Both the position numbers and the translations under genes were made by a program. Under the pieces are notes generated by a model. It was not told the DNA's origin, ran no database searches, and saw nothing but the letters and a program-made list of their open reading frames with translations. DNA of 64,000 nucleotides from Bacteroidales bacterium (GTDB taxonomy: Bacteria > Bacteroidota > Bacteroidia > Bacteroidales > FEN-979): positions 1-64,000 of the forward strand of contig JALNWG010000006.1 of the NCBI GenBank assembly GCA_023231005.1. Direction: 5' to 3'. Shown here in pieces: positions 53,512-62,076 of the stretch (positions within the stretch are counted from its first letter, which is position 1; every line of letters begins with the position of its first letter).

Positions 53512-54483
53512 ATGTCTGTATTAATTTTTCTTGAAAATTGGGATGGAAAATTCAAAAAATTAAGTTTTGAATTGGTCTCTTATGGCGCGAAATTGTCAGA
53601 AATGTTAAGTTCCGAACCCATTGTGTTGACATTTGGATCTTTGGCACCGGGAGAACTGGAAAAATTGGGTAAATATGGTGTTTCACGGATTATTAATGTG
53701 GTTGGTGATGGGTTGAATATCTTGGATAGCCAGGTTTATACTACTATTATTTCGGAGTTTACCCATAAAGAAAATGCCAACGTCATTCTTTTGTCAAATA
53801 ATAATGTTGGAAAAGCAGTTGCTCCACGGTTGTCGGTTAGACTGAAAGCAGGAATGGGAGCCGGAGTTAGTAAATTACCTTCATGCATCGACCCGTTTAC
53901 TATTTATAAAAAAGTCTATTCAGGGAATGCATTTGCCAATTACGTGTTACACACTGAAATAAAAATTTTGACCCTCGCTCAGAATTCGTTTGAATTGATT
54001 GAAAATGTTAAAACACCCCAAATCGAGACTGTTCCTTTTCCGATAAATGGGGGAGATGTAAAAACACAAGTACTTGAAGTACAGAAACAATCAGGGAAGA
54101 TTTTGTTGACAGATGCCGAGATTGTTGTTTCAGGAGGTCGTGGTATGAAATCACCCGATAATTGGGGACCTATTGTTGAATTAGCTGAACTGCTTGGCGC
54201 TGCAACGGCATGTTCCCGTCCTGTTTCCGATGAAGGATGGCGTCCCCATGAAGAACATACCGGACAAACCGGAAAAATCATCGCACCAAATCTTTATATG
54301 GCTATCGGAATTTCTGGTGCCACGCAACATCTGGCTGGTATTAGCGCATCCAAATTTATTGTTGCAATCAACATTGACAAGGATGCACCTATTTTTTCTG
54401 CTGCACAGTATGGCATTGTCGGTGATGCAAGCAAAATCCTTCCCAAATTGGTTGAAGCAGTCAGAGAATTGAAAGGGAAATGA
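53512..54483 (+). CDS. etfA: electron transfer flavoprotein subunit alpha
   Basis: The 323-residue alpha subunit, which binds FAD in its C-terminal domain: VVSGGRGMKSPDNWG, SRPVSDEGWRPHEEHTGQTG, and YMAIGISGATQHLAGISASK, ending with PIFSAAQYGIVGDASKILPKL. Partner of the adjacent beta subunit. Nothing here indicates the bifurcating form with certainty; the linked membrane oxidoreductase suggests simple delivery of electrons to the quinone pool. Confidence 0.95.
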   Translation: MSVLIFLENWDGKFKKLSFELVSYGAKLSEMLSSEPIVLTFGSLAPGELEKLGKYGVSRIINVVGDGLNILDSQVYTTIISEFTHKENANVILLSNNNVGKAVAPRLSVRLKAGMGAGVSKLPSCIDPFTIYKKVYSGNAFANYVLHTEIKILTLAQNSFELIENVKTPQIETVPFPINGGDVKTQVLEVQKQSGKILLTDAEIVVSGGRGMKSPDNWGPIVELAELLGAATACSRPVSDEGWRPHEEHTGQTGKIIAPNLYMAIGISGATQHLAGISASKFIVAINIDKDAPIFSAAQYGIVGDASKILPKLVEAVRELKGK

Positions 54484-54490
54484 TTCGGAT

Positions 54491-55810
54491 ATGATTAAAC
54501 AGATAATATTCTTAATTGTCCTGTTGATTACCCTCGGATGCTTTTTTTATACCATCCGTCGTATTTACCGCTTTTTCTTGCTCACCAAACCTGCTTTTCC
54601 GGTAAGGGATTTTGGCAAGCGGTTCAAGATAATGTTAAATGTTGCATTCGGTCAGAAAAAGATCTTTCGCCGCCCAGTAATCGGATTTTTTCATGCCTTG
54701 GTTTTTTGGGGGTTTTGTGTGATCCTTTTTGGTAGTATAGAAATGGTACTTGATGGCCTTTTCGGAACGGTGAGGATTTTGGGTTTCTTAGGACCGATTT
54801 ATGACTTTATCATTGCTTTCGGAGATATCTTTGCTCCTTTAGTCGGAATCAGTATAATCATTTTTCTTTTTCGTCGCATCTTCCTTCATATAAAACGGTT
54901 TCAGGGCGTTGAAATGAAGCATATATCTCACCTGGATGCCAATTTCGCGCTCAGTTTGATCCTTCTTTTAATGATTTCTCTGATGGGAATGAATACATCC
55001 TATTACGAATATATGACTAAAACTGGGAAGGAGATAATCGGAGTTTTTCCGGTAAGCAGAATCCTTGCAGGGTTTATGGAACCACTATCAGAAAATACGG
55101 TTAAAGTTCTTTTGGAAACATGCTGGTGGTCGCACATCTTATTGATCTTTCTATTTGCCAATATCCTTCCTTATTCCAAACATTTTCATGTGTTTATGTC
55201 TATCCCGAATGTTTTTCTGTCCCGGTTGGATCCGCTTGGCAAATTGCCTAATATGGATAATATCACCCGGGAAGTAAAACTCATGCTGGATCCAACAGCT
55301 AATTTTGAAGCTCCAGCCGGAGATATACCACCAGAACGTTTTGGGATTAAGGATGCAGAGGACATTTCCTGGAAAAATTATTTTGATTCATTATCTTGTA
55401 CCGAATGTGGTCGCTGTACTTCTGTGTGTCCGGCCAATCTTACAGGCAAACGGTTATCTCCCAGAAAAATCATGATGGATGTTCGGGCCAGAATGAAAGA
55501 AAAAGGGCCGGGGCTTGTTAAAAATGGACCCAGTTATAACGATAACCGATCACTGATCCGGGATTTTATCCAGGAAGAGGAGGTTTGGGCTTGTACAACT
55601 TGTAATGCTTGTGCGAAGGAATGTCCGATCAATATTAACCATCCAACATTAATTGTTGATCTGCGGCGATACCTGGTCATGGAAGAAGCATCTGCACCGG
55701 GAGGATTAAAAGGGATGTTCAATAATATTGAAAATAATGGCGCTCCCTGGCAATATTCTTCTGAAGACCGTTTAAATTGGGCAGAAAACTTAACAATAAA
55801 GATGAATTAA
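54491..55810 (+). CDS. membrane FeS oxidoreductase subunit of a split ETF:quinone oxidoreductase
   Basis: A 439-residue protein with about five or six membrane helices, NarI/HdrE-like histidines (GFFHALVFWGF; WWSHILLIFLFANILPYSKHFHVF) suited to heme b, then two [4Fe-4S] motifs: LSCTECGRCTSVCPAN and ACTTCNACAKECPINI. This matches the first two-thirds of the membrane-bound ETF:menaquinone oxidoreductase (EMO) type. The cysteine-rich CCG part is a separate gene just downstream. Together with etfBA and an acyl-CoA dehydrogenase it forms a full electron path to menaquinone. The EMO role is inferred from architecture and operon. Confidence 0.82.
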   Translation: MIKQIIFLIVLLITLGCFFYTIRRIYRFFLLTKPAFPVRDFGKRFKIMLNVAFGQKKIFRRPVIGFFHALVFWGFCVILFGSIEMVLDGLFGTVRILGFLGPIYDFIIAFGDIFAPLVGISIIIFLFRRIFLHIKRFQGVEMKHISHLDANFALSLILLLMISLMGMNTSYYEYMTKTGKEIIGVFPVSRILAGFMEPLSENTVKVLLETCWWSHILLIFLFANILPYSKHFHVFMSIPNVFLSRLDPLGKLPNMDNITREVKLMLDPTANFEAPAGDIPPERFGIKDAEDISWKNYFDSLSCTECGRCTSVCPANLTGKRLSPRKIMMDVRARMKEKGPGLVKNGPSYNDNRSLIRDFIQEEEVWACTTCNACAKECPININHPTLIVDLRRYLVMEEASAPGGLKGMFNNIENNGAPWQYSSEDRLNWAENLTIKMN

Positions 55811-55834
55811 CTGAAAAAATAAGAAATTTCGGAA

Positions 55835-56629
55835 ATGGAAGTCCAAAAAATTGAGGTTCCGGTTATGGCTGAAATGTTTGCCAAAGGTGAACATCCGGAA
55901 TACCTTTTCTGGGTTGGCTGTGCAGGAGCATTCGATGATCGTTATAAAAATGTTACCCGTGCATTCACAAAGATTCTTTCCCATCTAAGGGTCAGTTATG
56001 CAGTCCTTGGAAAGGAAGAATCGTGTACCGGGGATCCTGCCCGTCGTGCCGGCAATGAAATGCTTTACCAAATGCAGGCTTTGCAAAATATTGAACGATT
56101 TGAACATTATCAAATTAAAAAGATCATAACCATTTGTCCTCATTGCTATAATATTTTTAAAAATGAATACCCGGATCTTGGTGGTAAGTATGAGGTAATC
56201 AATTATTTGCAGTTCCTGGATCAATGTTTGACGGATGGTAAATTAACCCTTAACCCGGATGTTCTGACTGATACTTCTATCACCTACCATGATCCATGTT
56301 ACCTTGGCCGTGGAAATGATATCTATTTTGAACCCCGATCTATTTTGAAAAAGATTACAACTCATTTTGTTGAAATGGAACGGCATAAAAGTTTTTCATT
56401 ATGTTGTGGAGCGGGTGGTGCCCAGATGTTCAAAGAAGCTGAAAAAGGAGATAAAGAGATATTTATCGAGCGAACAGAGGAAGCCTTAAGAACGAAAGCA
56501 ACCGTCATCGCAACAGCTTGTCCTTTTTGCATGACCATGATTACCGATGGCATAAAATATAAAAATCGTGAAGAAGATATTAAAAACTACGATATTGCTG
56601 AGTTAATTGTTCAAACCTTAAATATTTAA
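55835..56629 (+). CDS. CCG-domain (HdrB-like) Fe-S subunit of the split ETF oxidoreductase
   Basis: A 264-residue soluble protein with two CCG-type cysteine-rich repeats that bind noncubane [4Fe-4S] clusters in HdrB. Seen are FWVGCAGAFDDRYK, GKEESCTGDPARRAGNE, ICPHCYNIFKNEYP, YHDPCYLGRGNDIYFEPR, SLCCGAGGAQMF and ATACPFCMTM. In most EMO-type enzymes this domain is fused to the membrane part; here it is a separate polypeptide. Its stop codon overlaps the next start by one base (TAATG). Confidence 0.85.
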   Translation: MEVQKIEVPVMAEMFAKGEHPEYLFWVGCAGAFDDRYKNVTRAFTKILSHLRVSYAVLGKEESCTGDPARRAGNEMLYQMQALQNIERFEHYQIKKIITICPHCYNIFKNEYPDLGGKYEVINYLQFLDQCLTDGKLTLNPDVLTDTSITYHDPCYLGRGNDIYFEPRSILKKITTHFVEMERHKSFSLCCGAGGAQMFKEAEKGDKEIFIERTEEALRTKATVIATACPFCMTMITDGIKYKNREEDIKNYDIAELIVQTLNI

Positions 56630-58434
56630 TGATCTTTAAAACTATCAAAATGGAATCCAAAAAAGTGTTAAGCAGTGGCGAATTTCTTGTTGATGAAATT
56701 GATTTCAATGATATTTTCATTCCGGAAGAACTCAATGAAGAACAGAAAATGATTGCACAGACATGTCGGGACTTTATTGAGACTGAGTTATATCCAAATC
56801 TTGATCAGATTGATTCTCCGGATATTCAACTGATGAAGGAGACATTAAAAAAAGCAGGGGAATTAGGATTAATGGGTATTTCAATCCCGGAAGAATATGG
56901 TGGATTTGGACAGTCCTTTACCACTCAGATGCATGTTGCTGAAAAGATCGGTGCCGGATATTCATTCTCGGTTGCTTTTATGGCACATACTGGGATCGGG
57001 ACTTTACCCATTATGTATTACGGGAATGAGGAACAACGGCAGAAATATGTTACCCGCTTAGCTACAGGTGAATTTCTTGGAGCTTATTGTTTGACGGAAC
57101 CTGGAGCTGGAAGTGATGCAAATTCAGGAAAAACTAGCGCTGTTCTTGCCCCTGATGGAAAGCATTATATTCTGAATGGACAAAAAATGTGGATTACCAA
57201 TGCCAATTTAGCAGATACTCAGGTTGTTTTTGCGAAAATTGAAAAGGATAGGGTACTTAGTGCATTTATCGTTGAAAGGAAGTTCCCGGGTGTTGTTGTG
57301 AATCCAGATGAACATAAAATGGGGATCAAGGGTTCTTCTACTGCTCAGATTTTTTATAATGATGTTCAGGTTCCCATAGAGAATTTGATTGGTAAAAGAG
57401 GAGAAGGTTTCCGGATCGCCTTGAGTATTCTTCACATGGGTCGGTTGAAACTTGGGGCAAACGTTTTGGGTGCTTCAAAAAAGACGATTTGTGATGCTGT
57501 AAAATATGCCAACGAACGTAAACAGTTTGGTTCATTGATTTCGGAATTTGGTGCCATCAAATACAAACTTGCCGAGCAGGTAGTGAAAACATTTGCCTTG
57601 GAATCAGCTATATATAGGATAAGCAAAGATATTGATTGCCAGATTGATAAGAACAAGGCTGAAGGTATGGACAAAGGAAGAGCCACCATTGAGGGCATTT
57701 CTCATTTTGCAGTTGAAGCTGCTTTACTCAAAGTATATGGTTCCGAAGTGTTGGATTATGTTGTTGACGAAGCAGTTCAGATTCACGGAGGAATGGGCTA
57801 TTCGGCTGAGATGTCGGTGGAAAGGGGATATCGCGATTCCAGGATTAACCGGATCTTCGAGGGAACCAATGAAATTAACCGTTTGCTCGTGGTAGATACT
57901 GCAATGAAAAGAGCAATGAAAGGTGAATTTGACCTGTTTGGAAAAGCAGAAAAACTTGCTTCTGACTTGTCTAATGCTGTGGTAAAAGCTCAACCCGGGG
58001 AAACTTATTATGCCGAGAAACAAAGAAATCTGAAAAATTTCAAAAATCTTTGTCTTGTTATTATTCAAGGTGCAGTGAAGTTCTTTGATAAAAAAATGAT
58101 TCTCGAACAAGAGGTGATGAATAATCTTACCGATATAATGATCGAGATATATGTTGCTGAATCAACAGCATTTCGTCTTCAGAAGATCGAGCAAATGAAA
58201 GGATCTGATTTAATGTCGTTGTATAAAACGATTTTGGATATTCTGATTTTCGAAGCTGCCGAAAAAATCAGAATATACGCTCACGAAGCTTCACTTGCAT
58301 ATATGACCGTAGATCAGGCAACTACATTTAGAGTTTTCATTGATACTATGACGAATGTTCGGGGATTCAATGTGAAAGAAGCAAGAAGACGGGTTGCAAA
58401 TAAATTGATTGAAGACAATATATACAGTTTTTAA
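56629..58434 (+). CDS. acyl-CoA dehydrogenase, VLCAD-like with C-terminal extension
   Basis: Oxidises acyl-CoA to enoyl-CoA in beta-oxidation and passes electrons to ETF. The 601-residue product has a typical ACAD core (AEKIGAGYSFSVAFMAHTGIG, GAYCLTEPGAGSDANSG, MWITNANLAD), the catalytic Glu region RIFEGTNEINRLL, and a helical C-terminal extension of about 170 residues as in very-long-chain enzymes. The ATG at 56629 overlaps the previous stop; a second in-frame ATG at 56650 (MESKKVLSSGEF) is an equally plausible start. Last gene of the etf operon. Confidence 0.93.
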   Translation: MIFKTIKMESKKVLSSGEFLVDEIDFNDIFIPEELNEEQKMIAQTCRDFIETELYPNLDQIDSPDIQLMKETLKKAGELGLMGISIPEEYGGFGQSFTTQMHVAEKIGAGYSFSVAFMAHTGIGTLPIMYYGNEEQRQKYVTRLATGEFLGAYCLTEPGAGSDANSGKTSAVLAPDGKHYILNGQKMWITNANLADTQVVFAKIEKDRVLSAFIVERKFPGVVVNPDEHKMGIKGSSTAQIFYNDVQVPIENLIGKRGEGFRIALSILHMGRLKLGANVLGASKKTICDAVKYANERKQFGSLISEFGAIKYKLAEQVVKTFALESAIYRISKDIDCQIDKNKAEGMDKGRATIEGISHFAVEAALLKVYGSEVLDYVVDEAVQIHGGMGYSAEMSVERGYRDSRINRIFEGTNEINRLLVVDTAMKRAMKGEFDLFGKAEKLASDLSNAVVKAQPGETYYAEKQRNLKNFKNLCLVIIQGAVKFFDKKMILEQEVMNNLTDIMIEIYVAESTAFRLQKIEQMKGSDLMSLYKTILDILIFEAAEKIRIYAHEASLAYMTVDQATTFRVFIDTMTNVRGFNVKEARRRVANKLIEDNIYSF

Positions 58435-58542
58435 GATTGATACGTTTCTTTTAAAATTTCCGCATTGGTTCCTCTTCATTCAAATATCTCAGCAATTCTT
58501 CTCGCCAGAACAGCCAAGGACAGCACTTCCTTTGATTCCAGT

Positions 58543-59286
58543 ATGCTTTATCTCATTTTAGCGCTAGTTTCATTTTTTGTTCTGGTCATAGTGATTATTT
58601 TTTTAAGGAAAAGGGTTGTTCCGCTATTTCGGTTATGGTATATTTCTCTTGTTCATGGAAGATATAGCTTTGAGTTTTTAGAATTTTTTAAGGAAAACAA
58701 TCTCAGAAACCCACACAACAGCTGTGTCAAAGATGAGATTACGCTTCATTTTATGGTATTTTTCCGACCTTTAAAAAACGCTCAGGAATATACGACCAAT
58801 ACACGTATCGATTTTGATGACATTCCTTATATGATTTCAGAAAAGAAACTTTTCAAATTGAAAGGTGTTCCCGACTGTGTCAATATTACAACTTTTAATG
58901 ATGCTCGTGTAAAAGTTGTTGGTTATAATGAAACTTTACAGGGGATGAAGATGAAGTCGCTTTATTATTTCATCGACAATCAATTTTTGATGGGTGAATA
59001 TGTTTTCCCTGAATTATTGCGCGTCAAACCGGTAAAAATAAAAGAGACACTGTCAGCAAAATATTTAAATAAAGTATCTCTGGATGGAGATGTATTTTAT
59101 ATTACAGACAATGAAGGAAACAAGCTTTGTTACGAATACAACGGTTTTTCCATTGGGATAAAATACCTCTACTTAGGAGATACAGGTTTAACTCAAGTTC
59201 TCACTAATTTATTCCGTAACGGATCAGACGGAAGGTCTAATTTCGTAAAGGCTTTACACAATGATGAAATGTTAAACCGATTCTGA
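58543..59286 (+). CDS. membrane-anchored hypothetical protein
   Basis: A 247-residue protein with one N-terminal membrane helix (MLYLILALVSFFVLVIVIIFL) and a basic flank (RKRVVP), then a soluble domain with beta-rich segments (RVKVVGYNETLQGMKMKSLYYF, FYITDNEGNKLCYEYNGFSIG). I recognise no family. The frame opens further upstream at a TTG (58465), which would add a short Ser/Thr-rich start. It overlaps the clpC 3' end by 15 bases. It may be transcribed after the acyl-CoA dehydrogenase, 108 bases upstream, but no functional link is evident. Confidence 0.68.
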   Translation: MLYLILALVSFFVLVIVIIFLRKRVVPLFRLWYISLVHGRYSFEFLEFFKENNLRNPHNSCVKDEITLHFMVFFRPLKNAQEYTTNTRIDFDDIPYMISEKKLFKLKGVPDCVNITTFNDARVKVVGYNETLQGMKMKSLYYFIDNQFLMGEYVFPELLRVKPVKIKETLSAKYLNKVSLDGDVFYITDNEGNKLCYEYNGFSIGIKYLYLGDTGLTQVLTNLFRNGSDGRSNFVKALHNDEMLNRF

Positions 59287-61806
59287 TTTTGACACCGTTA
59301 TTTTAATTTCATCTTTCTCCTTGTCTAAGTCAATTGTGATAAGGTCGGTAGATGAAATTTTTGTCTTGATTATCTCTTCTGCGAGTATATCCTCCACATA
59401 TTTTTGAATAGCACGTTTCAGTGGGCGAGCTCCAAACTGAGCATCCCAGCCCTTCTCGGCAATAAAGTCCTTAGCGTCAGGGGTCACCACGATTTGGTAT
59501 CCCATTTTAACAATTCGTTCGTACAAATGTTTTAGTTCGATATCAATGATCTTGTGAATATCTTCACGTTCCAGAGATTCAAAGATGACAATATCATCAA
59601 TTCTATTGATAAATTCGGGTGCAAAAGCCTTTTTTAAAGCATTTTCAATAACTCCACGCGCATGCTCACTGCTTGCCGATTGTTTGGCATTAGTTGAAAA
59701 TCCGACACCCTGGCCAAAATCTTTTAATTGTCTTGACCCGATGTTAGAGGTCATGATTACAATGGTATTTTTAAAATCCACTTTCCGGCCAAAGCTATCT
59801 GTTAAAACTCCATCATCAAGGACTTGTAGCAACAAATGAAAAACATCCGGATGTGCTTTTTCAATTTCATCCAACAAAATGATTGAGTAGGGGCGGCGGC
59901 GGATTTTTTCCGTAAGTTGTCCACCTTCTTCATACCCAACATAACCCGGAGGGGCTCCTATAAGTCGCGAAACGGCAAATTTTTCCATATATTCGCTCAT
60001 ATCGATCCGAACCAGGGCATCATCACTGTCGAACAGGTATTTCGATAAAATTTTTGCCAGATGTGTTTTTCCAACTCCGGTTGGTCCAAGAAAGATAAAA
60101 GAACCAATGGGTTTATTGGGATCTTTCAGCCCTGCACGGTTTCTTCGAATCGCTTTAACAACTTTTTTAATCGCTTCACTTTGTCCGATTACTGAATTTG
60201 CTAACTCATCTTCCATGTTGATAAGCCGGTCGCTTTCGTTTTTAGCAATTCTCTGAACCGGAATACCTGTCATCATGGCAACTACCTCTGCCACATTTTC
60301 CTCTTCAACCGTTTGACGGTTTAATTTAGCATCTTCCTCCCACTTCTTTTTTTCTCTTTCAAGTCCTTCCTGAAGTTTTCGTTCAGTATCTCTTAAATCT
60401 GCAGCTTCTTCAAATTTTTGACTATTGATAGCCTGCATTTTTTGTTTCCGTGTCTCTTCTATTTGATTTTCAATATTAACGATTTCGGCTGGTACATTGA
60501 TGTTTGAAATGTGTACTCTGGCACCTGCTTCATCCAAAGCATCGATGGCTTTATCAGGCAAATAGCGATCTGAGATGTAACGATTTGTCAATGAAACACA
60601 AGCATTGATTGCATCATCGGTATATTTTACTAAATGATGTTCTTCATATTTTTCTTTTATATTGTTTAAAATTTCTACTGTTTCTTCTGGTGAAGTAGGA
60701 TCGACGAGGACTTTCTGGAAACGGCGTTCAAGAGCGCCATCTTTTTCGATGTACTGGCGGTATTCATCTAAAGTGGTAGCCCCGATACATTGAATTTCTC
60801 CCCGAGCGAGAGCTGGTTTGAACATATTGGAAGCATCGAGGGACCCGGATGCGTTTCCGGCACCGACAATAGTATGAATTTCATCAATAAAGACAATGAT
60901 ATTAGGGTTTTTCTCCAATTCATTCAGTACTGCTTTCATGCGTTCTTCGAATTGGCCACGGTATTTTGTTCCGGCGACCAAGGAGGCCAAATCAAGCGAA
61001 ACTACCCGTTTGTTAAATAATGCCCTGGATACTTTTCGCTGTACAATTCGTAAGGCAAGACCTTCAGCAATAGCAGATTTACCAACTCCGGGTTCACCAA
61101 TTAATATGGGGTTATTTTTCTTACGGCGGCTCAATACCTGTGCAATGCGCTGAAGCTCTTTTTCGCGGCCAACTATCGGATCAAGGCGGCCTTCTTCGGC
61201 AGCTTTTGTAATATCCCGACCGAAATTATCCAGGACAGGGGTCTTTGATTTTGAGTCTTGCGGTTTCTTCTGACTGGGGGAGAACCCTTTTCCGCTTTCC
61301 TCGGGCTCGTCTTCATCCTCATCTTTGGGAAGAATGTTCTGCGGATCAAACCGTGGTTCCTCACTGCCGTTAGTCAGTATTGCTTTTAGTTCATCTTTAA
61401 CTGTATTGTAATTTACATTTACATTAACAAAAGCTTTTGTAACAAGATTGTTCTCATCTTTTAAAATAGCCAGTAATAAATGTTCAGTCCCAATCAATTC
61501 ACTATTGAATAATTTGGCTTCGAGGTAGGTGATCTTAAGGGCTCTTTCTGCTTGTTTAATCAATGGCAGATTTTCACCGCCAACTGGTCTTTCTTTATGG
61601 CTGGCGACTGCCATTTCGACTTTTTTTCTGATTTCTGCCAGGTCGACACCGAGGTTTCGTAAGATACGGATAGCGAGGCCGTCGCCTTCCCTGATTATAC
61701 CCAGCAGTAAGTGTTCCAAGCCGATATAATCATTACCTAGTCTTTGTGCTTCTTCTCGGCTATATATAAGAACGTCTTTGACGCGTTGTGAAAATTTTGC
61801 TTCCAT
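59272..61806 (-). CDS. clpC: ATP-dependent Clp protease ATP-binding subunit ClpC
   Basis: An 844-residue AAA+ unfoldase that feeds proteins to ClpP. It has the double Clp N domain (VLIYSREEAQRLGNDYIGLEHLLLG; FNSELIGTEHLLLA), first ATPase (GEPGVGKSAIAEGLALRIV), the UVR motif in FEEAADLRDTERKLQEG, and second ATPase (FLGPTGVGKTHLAKILSKYL, LLDEIEKAHPDVF). No CtsR/McsAB genes are in the window. The linker at about 155-195 is acidic and low-complexity. It is divergent from gyrA with a 270-base spacer. Confidence 0.95.
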   Translation of the reverse strand: MEAKFSQRVKDVLIYSREEAQRLGNDYIGLEHLLLGIIREGDGLAIRILRNLGVDLAEIRKKVEMAVASHKERPVGGENLPLIKQAERALKITYLEAKLFNSELIGTEHLLLAILKDENNLVTKAFVNVNVNYNTVKDELKAILTNGSEEPRFDPQNILPKDEDEDEPEESGKGFSPSQKKPQDSKSKTPVLDNFGRDITKAAEEGRLDPIVGREKELQRIAQVLSRRKKNNPILIGEPGVGKSAIAEGLALRIVQRKVSRALFNKRVVSLDLASLVAGTKYRGQFEERMKAVLNELEKNPNIIVFIDEIHTIVGAGNASGSLDASNMFKPALARGEIQCIGATTLDEYRQYIEKDGALERRFQKVLVDPTSPEETVEILNNIKEKYEEHHLVKYTDDAINACVSLTNRYISDRYLPDKAIDALDEAGARVHISNINVPAEIVNIENQIEETRKQKMQAINSQKFEEAADLRDTERKLQEGLEREKKKWEEDAKLNRQTVEEENVAEVVAMMTGIPVQRIAKNESDRLINMEDELANSVIGQSEAIKKVVKAIRRNRAGLKDPNKPIGSFIFLGPTGVGKTHLAKILSKYLFDSDDALVRIDMSEYMEKFAVSRLIGAPPGYVGYEEGGQLTEKIRRRPYSIILLDEIEKAHPDVFHLLLQVLDDGVLTDSFGRKVDFKNTIVIMTSNIGSRQLKDFGQGVGFSTNAKQSASSEHARGVIENALKKAFAPEFINRIDDIVIFESLEREDIHKIIDIELKHLYERIVKMGYQIVVTPDAKDFIAEKGWDAQFGARPLKRAIQKYVEDILAEEIIKTKISSTDLITIDLDKEKDEIKITVSKSESV

Positions 61807-62076
61807 GATGGATTTTAATAACTAAAATAAAGCAATGACAAATATCGAACCATATTAAAATGGATGGAAATTAATCATAGTTTTCAAAAGTACGATCGAA
61901 TTTACAATTTTATTTCGGAATTCCCTTAATTTATTAACAGTTTCATGTTAGTAAGAGGACGAAATTATTATGAGAAAATTCGTGGTCGGAAAGGGGATTT
62001 TTGCTACCTTCGTGAATTAATAAGAATATTATTATCTATTTGAATATTAACACATTAATTAATTGTTGAAAGCTAT
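61807..62076. promoter_or_regulatory. clpC/gyrA divergent spacer
   Basis: A 270-base AT-rich spacer between two divergent housekeeping genes. TACCTTCG at 62005-62012 on the plus strand differs by one base from TAnnTTTG and could be the gyrA -7 element with a long leader. No heat-shock-type (CIRCE or CtsR) inverted repeat was seen before clpC. Confidence 0.35.

Noticed and set aside
57724..58110. 128-residue minus-strand frame inside the acyl-CoA dehydrogenase gene
   Set aside because: Antisense to a well-conserved enzyme; no motif of its own.
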